Below, piece after piece: positions 9,564 to 17,785 of a stretch of 64,000 nucleotides of DNA (positions are counted from its first letter, which is position 1; each line of letters opens with the position of its first letter). The position numbers and the translations under genes are program-made. Under the pieces are notes generated by a model. That model worked only from the letters and a program-made list of their open reading frames with translations. It searched no databases and was not told where the DNA came from. The DNA is from Syntrophobacter sp963666995 (GTDB lineage: Bacteria; Desulfobacterota; Syntrophobacteria; Syntrophobacterales; Syntrophobacteraceae), in NCBI GenBank assembly GCA_963666995.1, contig OY762941.1:806001-870000 (forward strand), read 5' to 3'.

Positions 9564-9993
9564 CTGGTTTCCTTCATTCGGACGAATTCCATTTATCATG
9601 AAAACGAGCCGGGAACAACTTCAGCCTGCGGCTCGCCCGGCCCAAAGGGATCGATGCGGTGTTTCCATCCCGCGCGGCATGGCCCGGAGAAACCTTTCAA
9701 TCCGGGTTCCCGAGGTGCGTGAAATTATCGATGCCGGGACACTCCGAGCTGCCGCAGCTCGATTTCTCCTCTTGACCGAAAGATGAAAACTCCCCGATCC
9801 TATGGCGACAACTGCAAGCCGCACCGAGAAAATCGTTCTGATTCCTTGGTCTTGCGTAGACGGTGTGTTATCTGGTAACATTAACATTCAGAGTGGATTT
9901 CCTTGTGTTGGAGGTTTATAAGGCAGTATTCGGTTAAAACTGTCCTGTTTTCGGAAATCATTTTTCATGATGTGAAGGGGGTGGTGAGTATCC
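9564..9993. other. Divergent intergenic region before purM
   Basis: About 430 bases between mltG and purM. An AT-rich segment near 9865-9960 should carry the purM promoter. I saw no purine riboswitch core or PurR-like palindrome that I could defend, and no gene. Confidence 0.35.
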
Positions 9994-11040
9994 ATGAGCA
10001 AGGGCCTATATCAGGAAGCCGGAGTTGATCTGAACAAGGCGAACGAATTGGTCAACCGCATTAAACCTCTCGTGCGGACCACATTTACCAGTTCGGTGAT
10101 AACCGACATCGGCGGTTTCGGAGGATTGTACTCCGTCAACTGCAACGCTTTATCCCGGCCCATCCTGGTTTCTTCGACCGATGGCGTCGGAACGAAGCTC
10201 AAGGTGGCCTTTTGGGCCGACAAACACGACACCATCGGCATAGACCTGGTGGCAATGTGTGTGAACGACATCGTCGTCCAGGGAGCCCGTCCCCTGTTCT
10301 TCCTGGATTATCTCGCCATGGGCCGTCTGGACCTCGACCTTGTCGAAAAGCTCATCTCCGGAATGGTCGCAGGATGCAAGGATGCGGGTTGTTCCCTGGT
10401 CGGGGGCGAAACCGCTGAAATGCCCGACTTCTACAAGGAAAACGAATACGAACTGGCCGGCTTTGCGGTTGGCCTGGTGGACAATGACGACATCATCGAC
10501 GGTTCGACGATCCACGTCGGGAATCAGATCATCGGGTTGGCTTCGAGCGGGTTGCACTCCAACGGCTACAGCCTTGTGAGGCATATCGTATTCGATAAGC
10601 TCGGCCTGAAGCCCGACACTTTTCTCCCGGAATGCAACCGGACAGCCGCCGAAGAACTGCTCGAGCCGACACGGCTATATGTTGAGCCGGTATTGAAGGC
10701 ATTGCGTCAGTTCAAAATTGCCGGCATGGCTCACATAACGGGCGGCGGATTCTACGACAATATCCCGCGAATACTTCCCAAGGCCTGCCAGGCGTTGTTT
10801 TACAAGAACTCATGGGAAGTTCCCCCCATCTTTGGTTTTCTGCAGGAGAGGGGGAGCGTTTCGGATGAGGAAATGTTCCATGTGTTCAACAATGGAATCG
10901 GATACATGCTCGTCGTGGAGTCTGCAATAGCGCAGGAAGTCATCCAGCTTCTCAATGCAATGGGACAGCAGGCCCGCCGCATTGGGGAAATCGTGCCCCG
11001 GGACGAGCAGGCGCCGGCCGTACGCTTCGTGGACCGGTAA
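9994..11040 (+). CDS. purM: Phosphoribosylformylglycinamidine cyclo-ligase (AIR synthetase)
   Basis: Catalyses ATP-dependent ring closure of FGAM to AIR in purine synthesis. It shows the PurM signatures YQEAGVDLNKANELV, SSTDGVGTKLKVA, GGETAEMPDFY and AHITGGGFYDNIPR. Its 348 residues match the family. A strong ribosome binding site, GAAGGGGGTGG, precedes ATG 9994. No other pur gene is next to it; the MoxR gene follows 36 bases later. Confidence 0.96.
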   Translation: MSKGLYQEAGVDLNKANELVNRIKPLVRTTFTSSVITDIGGFGGLYSVNCNALSRPILVSSTDGVGTKLKVAFWADKHDTIGIDLVAMCVNDIVVQGARPLFFLDYLAMGRLDLDLVEKLISGMVAGCKDAGCSLVGGETAEMPDFYKENEYELAGFAVGLVDNDDIIDGSTIHVGNQIIGLASSGLHSNGYSLVRHIVFDKLGLKPDTFLPECNRTAAEELLEPTRLYVEPVLKALRQFKIAGMAHITGGGFYDNIPRILPKACQALFYKNSWEVPPIFGFLQERGSVSDEEMFHVFNNGIGYMLVVESAIAQEVIQLLNAMGQQARRIGEIVPRDEQAPAVRFVDR

Positions 11041-11076
11041 GCGCAACCGCTCTCATGTTGACCGTGATTCGCCGCC

Positions 11077-12009
11077 ATGCAAAACCACAACGGCAAGATA
11101 AAAGAAGCCATAGGCCTGCTCTCCCCGTTCCTCCACGGAAAAGAGAGGGCACTGGAACTTGCGCTGACCTGCTTCTTCTCACGCGGCCACCTGCTCATCG
11201 AGGATCTGCCCGGATTGGGAAAGACCACGCTTGCGATTGCCATTGCCAAGGTGCTCGGTCTGACCTTCGGAAGAATCCAGTGTACGAGCGACCTCCTGCC
11301 GTCCGATATCACAGGGATTTCAATCTTTGACAAGAACACCGGAGCGTTTATTTTCCAGCCGGGACCCATCTTTAACCACATCGTGCTCGTAGACGAGATC
11401 AACAGGGCCACTCCAAAGACACAGAGCGCTCTTCTCGAGGGGATGGGCGAGAAGCAGGTCACGATTGAAGGCAGGACATACGACCTGCCGCGCCCGTTCT
11501 TCGTGATCGCGACCCAGAATCCCACCGAGCAATTCGGGACCTTCCCCCTGCCGGAATCCCAGATGGACCGGTTCATGATGAAGATCAGCATAGGCTATCC
11601 TCCGCGAACCGCCGAGAAAGAAATCCTGAAGGGAGGCAGTCGCAGGAGGGCTATCCATCTTATGGCGCCCATGATGAACAAGGAGGAAGTCCTGAATATC
11701 CAGGGACAGATAAGAGAGGGGGTTTATCTCTCGGAAAAGATCCTCGACTATCTCCTCAACATCATCGAAGCCACGCGAAAGAGTGGATACCTTCAGGCGG
11801 GACTCTCCACACGAGGCGCACTGGCACTCGTTAACACGGCAAAGTCCAGTGCCTATTTTTCGGGAAAGGATTACGTCGTTCCCGAGAACATAAAAAGCGT
11901 TGCGGAATACGTTATCCCGCACAGGGTTATCTTCCGCGAAGAATATGAAACCGTGAACCGAAGGGAGGTCATAAAATCAATACTGGAAGAAGTGCCCGTG
12001 CCGGTGTAA
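11077..12009 (+). CDS. MoxR-family AAA+ ATPase
   Basis: A 310-residue AAA+ chaperone-like ATPase with Walker A GLGKTTLA, Walker B VLVDEINRA, sensor 1 ATQNP and the family motif PLPESQMDRFMM. MoxR proteins with DUF58 and transglutaminase partners form a conserved operon thought to help fold or assemble protein complexes at the envelope. The start codon has only a weak ribosome binding site, so it may be read with purM. The DUF58 frame overlaps its 3' end. Confidence 0.92.
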   Translation: MQNHNGKIKEAIGLLSPFLHGKERALELALTCFFSRGHLLIEDLPGLGKTTLAIAIAKVLGLTFGRIQCTSDLLPSDITGISIFDKNTGAFIFQPGPIFNHIVLVDEINRATPKTQSALLEGMGEKQVTIEGRTYDLPRPFFVIATQNPTEQFGTFPLPESQMDRFMMKISIGYPPRTAEKEILKGGSRRRAIHLMAPMMNKEEVLNIQGQIREGVYLSEKILDYLLNIIEATRKSGYLQAGLSTRGALALVNTAKSSAYFSGKDYVVPENIKSVAEYVIPHRVIFREEYETVNRREVIKSILEEVPVPV

Positions 12010-12890
12010 TCAAGATCAACAAAGCCGGCTACCTCTACATAGTCCTCACCATCCTGATCGGTTTCTCGGCGGTCAATACGGCAAACAACCTCGTCTACAT
12101 CGTGACTTCAGGACTCCTGAGTTATATGCTGGTTTCCGGCATCTTCGGCAGGCAGAATATCCAGGATCTCGAAGCGCTTCTGGAATTTCCCAACGAAGTG
12201 TTCGCCGAAATCGACGCCCCCGTACTGGTCAGGCTTGCAAACCATCGGAAATACATGCCCGCATTTCTGATCACCATCAGGATGCAAGGCCATGAGATTT
12301 TCTTTCCGTTCATTCAAGCCCGCACCTCGGTGAGCCGCCACATCAACGTGAAGTTTGAAACAAGGGGCTCGCACACCCTTGGCGGATACACAATCTCATC
12401 GACCTTTCCTTTCAATTTTTTCACCCGGTTCCGGGCGGCCCGCAGCGCCATCGGCCTCGTTGTCTACCCCAGGCCGGTCAAGTGCGAATTGGACGGGGCT
12501 TACGACCGGCTCTCCCGGGCAAGAGGTGAGAGGTCCTCCGATCTCGTCGGATCCGATGCCGACCTGATCTCCATCAGGGACTACGTTCCAGGGGACCAGC
12601 CCAAGCATATCAGTTGGAAATCCACCGCGAAAACCGGTGTGTTGAAGACCAGGGAACTGTCGGCCATAGAACTGCAACTCGTAATCATCGATTTCGATCG
12701 GATGGATAAAAGGGACCTCGAACATACGATATCCGGCATTACCCACCTGGTCCTTCATCTGCTCCGATTGCGAACACCCGTCGGGATGAGGATCGGTGGA
12801 GAAACTTACAGGCCCGGCGACACGGCGGCTCATAGAAGGCTGCTGCTGACAAGGCTCGCGTTGTATGGTCAGAATCAAAACGCTCCTTAA
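11976..12890 (+). CDS. DUF58 domain protein (start codon non-standard)
   Basis: Partner of MoxR. The C-terminal half contains the DUF58 core SDLVGSDADLISIRDYVPGD and ISWKSTAKTG. The family's two N-terminal membrane helices are encoded from about 12009 (KINKAGYLYIVLTILIGFSA, then NTANNLVYIVTSGLLSYMLV). No in-frame ATG, GTG or TTG occurs between the preceding stop at 11946 and a GTG at 12102, which lies inside the second helix. The only well placed ribosome binding site, GGGAGG at 11963-11968, is seven bases before an in-frame ATC at 11976, which I take as the likely start. The frame itself is secure; the start is inference. Confidence 0.78.
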   Translation: MNTGRSARAGVIKINKAGYLYIVLTILIGFSAVNTANNLVYIVTSGLLSYMLVSGIFGRQNIQDLEALLEFPNEVFAEIDAPVLVRLANHRKYMPAFLITIRMQGHEIFFPFIQARTSVSRHINVKFETRGSHTLGGYTISSTFPFNFFTRFRAARSAIGLVVYPRPVKCELDGAYDRLSRARGERSSDLVGSDADLISIRDYVPGDQPKHISWKSTAKTGVLKTRELSAIELQLVIIDFDRMDKRDLEHTISGITHLVLHLLRLRTPVGMRIGGETYRPGDTAAHRRLLLTRLALYGQNQNAP

Positions 12891-14770
12891 ACTTGTCACT
12901 TACCTGTGCATCGCCACCGGGTACGCTTCAGTGGCTCCCTACGTGGAGCCTTATTACGCGGTGAGCTTTGCCGTTCTGGCCGGACTTGCGGTCACCCTGG
13001 ATTTCACGAAGCCCCCGCGGATTCCGAGGTGGGTGCTGAACTGCGTATCTGTCGGCGTTCTCGCCTATTCGTGCTCCAGGATCAATCCCGACTACCTCAT
13101 CGAGCCCATACTCAACTCACTGGTCATTCTTATCGCAATCAAATCGCTCGAGGACAAGAAGCTCCGTGACTACATGCAGATATACGCCATATGCATGTTC
13201 CTGCAACATCGGCTCCAGCCTCATCTCTTTCAGTATGATTTTCATCGTCTATTTCTGTCTGCTCTTTGCGCTTTCAACACTTTCACTCATGCTCCTTGCG
13301 TATTTTTCTCATGACGCGGAAACGGCCATCTCCAGGGACAATCTCCTGAAGGTCGCCTTCCAGGCAGTGCTCATCTGCGCTATCTCCATCCCCGCCAGCT
13401 CTCTTTTCTTCCTCATTCTTCCCCGGACCAATTATCCCATCTTCAGCTTCCTCAATAAGCCGGCCTACTCAACGTCGGGGTTCAGCGACACGGTCACCCT
13501 TGGGGATGTGTCGGAAATCCAGGAAGACAGCCGCGTCGTTTTTCGTGCCGAAATGAAGAAAGTTGATGAGAGCATGCTCTACTGGCGGGGAATCGAACTG
13601 GATCAATTCGACGGCATCGCATGGACGGCCGGATCGAAGTCCGTCACTTTTCCGGACGACTCCATCCAGGGAGAGCGAATCTTCCAGACGATCTACCTCG
13701 AGCCGTACGGGAACAGGTACCTGTTCGCTCTGGACAAACCGGTATCCATCGTGTCGGGCGGCCGCAGACCCAGGCGCCTCCTGTCGAGTGTCTGGTACGG
13801 AAATCTTTTCGAGAGGATCAGCTATACCGCGGAATCGGCGTCGGGAATATGGCTCCCTCAGAAATCTCTCAACACCCGCCCTTACCTGCAGCTTCCTCCG
13901 GACTTCTCCCCCGCAATCATGAAGCTGGTCGAGGATCTGCTGGCCGGCAGCGGCCAGGATCCCGTTATGGCTCTGCATGATTTCGTCAAATTCGGGCCTT
14001 ACGAGTACTCCCTGGAAAACCTTCCCGTTTCCAAAACGCCGGTCGAGGACTTTCTCTTTTCCCGGAAGCGTGGGAACTGCGAATATTTCGCCTCCGCGCT
14101 TGCCGTCATGCTGAGAATGGCGAACATTCCGGCCCGCCTTATCGGCGGATACAGGGGCGGGTATTATAACGGAACGGGCGGCTACTACCTCGTTCTCCAG
14201 AAAAATGCTCATGTCTGGGTGGAAGCCTATAGCGCCGGCCGCGGCTGGCTGAGGCTCGATCCCACGCCGTACGCCGTCGACAGTCCGGCAGCCCGGTATG
14301 GGAGGAGCCTCTTCCTGCAGTTGAAGCTGCTTCTGGACACCTTCAACTATTACTGGGGTAAATTCATCCTCAGTTATGATTTCAGCCGTCAGGTACGGAT
14401 CATGAAGAAGATAGGTTCTGTCTTCGAGGGTCCCCCTTTGATGCCGCATCTCAACAAAACGACCCTGAAAAAGATTCTCCCCGCGGCAGGCGTTCTCCTC
14501 GCGGTCGCGGCTTTATCTTTATTGTACTTCATCCCCGGAAAGAGCCTCGAGGAGAGGCTCGTCTCACGATTCCTGAGGAAAATGGCCGGCCGTGGATATG
14601 AGAAGAAGCGGACGGAGGGGCTGGAAGAATTCATATCCCGCATCGACGAGGGACCTTTGCGCATGAAGGCGAACGCGTTCGTGGAGGAATTTCAGAGCAT
14701 TTATTACAAGGATTGCCGGCTTACGAAAGAACGGTACTCTGCCCTCGTAAACCGGATCCGCGAGATATAG
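12865..14770 (+). CDS. TgpA-like membrane transglutaminase (DUF3488, DUF4129), frameshifted
   Basis: Two overlapping frames together make one protein of about 634 residues. The first (from ATG 12865) gives the N-terminal membrane helices up to LRDYMQIYAICMFL. The second continues with more helices, an extracytoplasmic transglutaminase core with Cys in RGNCEYFASALAVMLRMA, His in KNAHVWVEAY and Asp in RLDPTPY, one helix, and a DUF4129-like tail. Family alignment requires a switch from frame 1 to frame 2 near 13204, equal to one extra base (or two missing). It is the third gene of the MoxR-DUF58 module. The gene is otherwise intact, so sequencing error, recent mutation or a slippery site are all possible. 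Confidence 0.82.
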
Positions 14771-15417
14771 CCCTGATTTGAGCGATTTCTTCCCCTTCCC
14801 CTCGCCCCTCCCGCCAGAGGAGGGGAATTGGTCTCTAACGCCCCCCCCGTCAAGGGGGAGGCGGGTGGCCCGGACAACTTGCTGTCCGGGTCCGTAAGGA
14901 CAAGAGGGGCAAGCAAGTCCCGCCGCAAATCCAGGGCTTATCCTCCGAACCTCCTACGCTTCGCGCACGGACAACGAGTTGTCCGTGTCACCCGTGCTTT
15001 AATACGCGGAAATTAGAGCTGCGGAGGAAGTATTTGGGCAACAGCCCGGGACGCAGTTCCCCACGCTCTTGAGAAACATCGTTTGTTGCTTCTTTGACCG
15101 CAAACCGGTATCAGTTATATTTCGTTGCGGGTTGTCTCCAGGCGCAGTTGAGGTTATTTTCTTTAGACCGGAGAGCAGGCCGGGGTAAGGAAGTGAGTCC
15201 TCCGGGGCGGCAGCCCGGGTTGATTTCCGCGATTTGAGCCGGACCGCCGCACGGCAATGGGAAGACACGCGCGGCAGCAGCCGTAAAAGGCCTTGCCCTG
15301 CGGTTGTTCCTGTGATAGAAGAAGTTTTTCGTTTGCTCGGAGGTCGACACGGCCGGAGCGTTTGATTCCGGTTTAGCAATATGCCAAATCGCTTTGAGTG
15401 GAAAGGAAAGCAGGGTC
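14771..15417. other. Intergenic region with dispersed repeat, before rpmB
   Basis: About 650 bases. The first part is C-rich and G-rich (14795-14865) and could stop transcription of the upstream operon. A dispersed repeat fills 14862-14995 (listed separately). The rest, to 15417, holds the rpmB promoter but no defensible gene; minus-strand frames here lack domain sequence. Confidence 0.5.
14862..14995 (+). repeat. Dispersed repeat family 1, copy A
   Basis: About 134 bases sharing long matching blocks with the reverse complement of 59705-59828. It begins with the hairpin CCCGGACA-N6-TGTCCGGG, continues with the shared block TCCGTAAGGACAAGAGG and a shared CCAGGGCTT, and ends with CACGGACAACGAG-TTGTCCGTG. 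Both ends are inverted repeats, as in REP/BIME or small non-autonomous elements. No coding capacity is seen. Confidence 0.8.
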
Positions 15418-15612
15418 ATGAGCAGAAAGTGTGAGTTTTGCGGGAAAGTACCGCATGTCGGGAACAATGTCAGTCATGCCAACAACAAAACCAAGCGCAT
15501 CTGGTACCCCAACCTGCAGCCGGTACGCCATGTGGACAAGAACGGCAAGGTCCAGCGCCTGCGGGCCTGTACGCGCTGCATCAGAACCGGCCTCGTGGTG
15601 AAACCGGCCTGA
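15418..15612 (+). CDS. rpmB: 50S ribosomal protein L28
   Basis: A 64-residue protein beginning MSRKCEFCGKVPHVGNNVSH, with the L28 motif KTKRIWYPNLQPVR. It is the zinc-ribbon version: CEFC near the start and CTRC near the end. ATG 15418 follows GGAAAG. It is monocistronic, with a Rho-independent terminator at 15656-15683. Confidence 0.96.
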   Translation: MSRKCEFCGKVPHVGNNVSHANNKTKRIWYPNLQPVRHVDKNGKVQRLRACTRCIRTGLVVKPA

Positions 15613-15655
15613 GCATGACTTTCCCCGCCTGAAAGCCCCGGTTTTAGAAAGAGTT

Positions 15656-15683
15656 CAAGCGGCCTCGGTCGCTTGGAGTTTTT
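15656..15683 (+). terminator. Rho-independent terminator after rpmB
   Basis: Stem CAAGCG (15656-15661) pairs with CGCTTG (15670-15675) around an eight-base loop, followed by GAGTTTTTG on the plus strand. Confidence 0.7.
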
Positions 15684-15822
15684 GCGTGCCCGAGGCTGAG
15701 ACATCAAAGGCTGCACCCGTTTGAGCAGACCGGTCTGATTCGTAGCGGCGGCCCGCCCGGTATCGCGCGAATCGTCTTCATTCATCTGGTCTTTTTTCCT
15801 CCGCGCATTTGCAGGGAAATCC

Positions 15823-16626
15823 ATGCCAAGCCATACGCCAGTCAAAACCGAGCATCCCGCGCTCGCGACTTCATCGGCTGAACCTCCTCAAATGGCCCAT
15901 TTCGGATACGTACAAGTACCCGAAAACGAAAAGGTCACATGGGTTCGCCGCCACTTCGACAGCGTCGCCTGCAAGTATGACTTCATGAACACCCTCCTCA
16001 GCTTCGGCATTCACTATCTCTGGAAGCGGATCGCCGTAAGGATGATGCAGTTGAAGGAGGGAGACCGGATAATCGACGTCTGCGGGGGCACGGCCGACCT
16101 CTCCCTTATGGCCGCCGGGGCAATAGGCGGTTCGGGCAGGATCGTTCTATACGATATCAACTGGGCCATGATGGAAACGGGCAGGCCGAAGGTCGAAAGC
16201 TCCCCGTTTTCCGACCGGATCGGCTACGTGCAGGGCAATGCGGAGTGCATTTCATTCGCCGACAACAGCTTTGACGCCGCGATGGTGGGCTTTGGAATCC
16301 GGAACCTGACGCACATGGAAGAAGGCTTCAGGGAGATGCACCGGGTCCTGAAGCCCGGCGGTAAGCTGATGTGCCTTGAATTCTCCGAGCCGGTCACGCC
16401 TTGGTTCCGGTGTCTCTACGATTTTTATTCATTTTACATCATGCCCGCCCTTGGGAAACTTCTGGTCGGTTCCCGGAGGGCCTACACCTACCTTCCCGAA
16501 TCAATAAGGCTCTTCCCGGGGCCCGAAGAACTGAAATCCATCCTTGAATCGATCGGATTCACCCAAGTCCGCTGCCGAAGACTGACCGACGGTATCGCCG
16601 CCATACACCTGGGGATTAAAGCCTGA
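15823..16626 (+). CDS. ubiE: Demethylmenaquinone methyltransferase (UbiE/MenG)
   Basis: SAM-dependent C-methylation, the last step of menaquinone synthesis. Motifs are VRRHFDSVACKYDFMNTLLSFG, spread over the family entry region, then the SAM loop IIDVCGGTADLSL, FADNSFDAAMVGFGIRNL and LKPGGKLMCLEFSEP. A 28-residue tail precedes the conserved part, so a start nearer 15890 (ATG in PPQMAHFG) is possible. Implies a menaquinone pool, the natural acceptor for the complex I encoded downstream. 267 residues. Confidence 0.92.
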   Translation: MPSHTPVKTEHPALATSSAEPPQMAHFGYVQVPENEKVTWVRRHFDSVACKYDFMNTLLSFGIHYLWKRIAVRMMQLKEGDRIIDVCGGTADLSLMAAGAIGGSGRIVLYDINWAMMETGRPKVESSPFSDRIGYVQGNAECISFADNSFDAAMVGFGIRNLTHMEEGFREMHRVLKPGGKLMCLEFSEPVTPWFRCLYDFYSFYIMPALGKLLVGSRRAYTYLPESIRLFPGPEELKSILESIGFTQVRCRRLTDGIAAIHLGIKA

Positions 16627-16700
16627 GGCAATCACAGAGGCTGAACCTGGCTGAAGAAGGCCGGCTATCGAAAACCCGTGATGCTGTCAAAGGATGAAAA

Positions 16701-16733
16701 GCGTGGGGAGCCGTGCCCCCCACACCCCCACGC
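16701..16733 (-). terminator. Probable terminator of the glycyl radical enzyme operon
   Basis: Perfect eight-base stem GCGTGGGG (16701-16708) with CCCCACGC (16726-16733). Read on the minus strand the hairpin is followed directly by TTTTCATCC, which suits the end of the operon closing with the activase at 16767. Confidence 0.55.
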
Positions 16734-16766
16734 CGCTTCGCGGCTCAGTTTGGGGGCGCGGGGGAA

Positions 16767-17699
16767 TCATTCTCCCGCTCTCTTGGGGTTTGTCTTACCT
16801 TGAACACTCATTGGGATAAGCTGTTCCATCAGGGCCGGGTCTACACTTTCCGCCCGGCTGATGTACTCGCGTCCCAGAAAAGTGTACTTTTGCCGTCCCA
16901 TCCGGTGATAAGGCAATAGCTCGTATTTCACATCGGGCAGACTGCGCACAAAATCAACAATGGCGCCGATGGCTTCCCTGGTGTCATTGACGCCGGGCAC
17001 CACGGGAGTGCGCACCAGTATGGGAAGTTTGGGGTACTCGGCGCGAATCCGTTGCAGGTTGCACAAGATGAGGTCATTGGGTACCCCGGTCACGCGCTTG
17101 TGAATGTCGCTGTCCATGCATTTGATGTCATAGAGCAAATAGTTGACGTACCGGCAGGCTTCGAGTACCACGCTTTCCGGGGCAAGGCCGCAGCTTTCCA
17201 CCGCAGTGTGGATACGGCGCTTCCTTGATTCACGCAACAGGGCCATGAGAAATTCCGGCTGGGCAAAAGGCTCCCCACCGCTCACCGTCAGCCCGCCTCC
17301 CGAACGGGCATAAAACTGTGAATCGCGCTCCACAACGTAAAGAACCTCCTTCACCGTCTTGAGTTCGCCATACATGACCAAGGCTTTGGCCCGGCAGCCG
17401 ACGACACACACATCACACTCAGCCAGGCACAGGCTACGGTCGATGCGGATGCTGCCGTCTTCCGGACGGCTCAAAGCCTGGACGGGGCAACCGGCGATGC
17501 ATCGGCTGCATCCGAGGCATTTGTTGGCGTTATACCCGAGTTCCGGTGCAAATGATTGTGATTCAGGATTGCTGCACCATTGACAACGTAGCGGACAACC
17601 CTTCAAAAAAACGATGGTTCTGATCCCCGGCCCATCGTGGACGGAATATTTCTGGATATTGAAAATGCGGCCTTCAATTTCGATATCTGGAATTGCCAT
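16767..17699 (-). CDS. islB: Glycyl radical enzyme activase (radical SAM), probable IslB
   Basis: Generates the glycyl radical on the enzyme encoded just upstream. It has the radical-SAM triad KGCPLRCQWCSNPES, two ferredoxin-type clusters (CLGCSRCIAGCP and CLAECDVCVVGC) in the insert typical of activases for non-PFL enzymes, SGGEPFAQP, and DIKCMDSDIHKRVTG. ATG 17699 is preceded by GGAG; a TTG at 17732 would add 11 residues without support. Its pairing with the IslA-like enzyme, 86 bases apart, underlies the symbol; as a family it is certain, as IslB it is inference. 310 residues. Confidence 0.82.
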   Translation of the reverse strand: MAIPDIEIEGRIFNIQKYSVHDGPGIRTIVFLKGCPLRCQWCSNPESQSFAPELGYNANKCLGCSRCIAGCPVQALSRPEDGSIRIDRSLCLAECDVCVVGCRAKALVMYGELKTVKEVLYVVERDSQFYARSGGGLTVSGGEPFAQPEFLMALLRESRKRRIHTAVESCGLAPESVVLEACRYVNYLLYDIKCMDSDIHKRVTGVPNDLILCNLQRIRAEYPKLPILVRTPVVPGVNDTREAIGAIVDFVRSLPDVKYELLPYHRMGRQKYTFLGREYISRAESVDPALMEQLIPMSVQGKTNPKRAGE

Positions 17700-17785
17700 G
17701 CCTTGCTCCACTGTCAAGAGGCCGTGCTGCAAGCGCTTGCTCCCGCCTGCAGCACGGTCATGCCCTGGTGGTCAGGGGCCGAACG

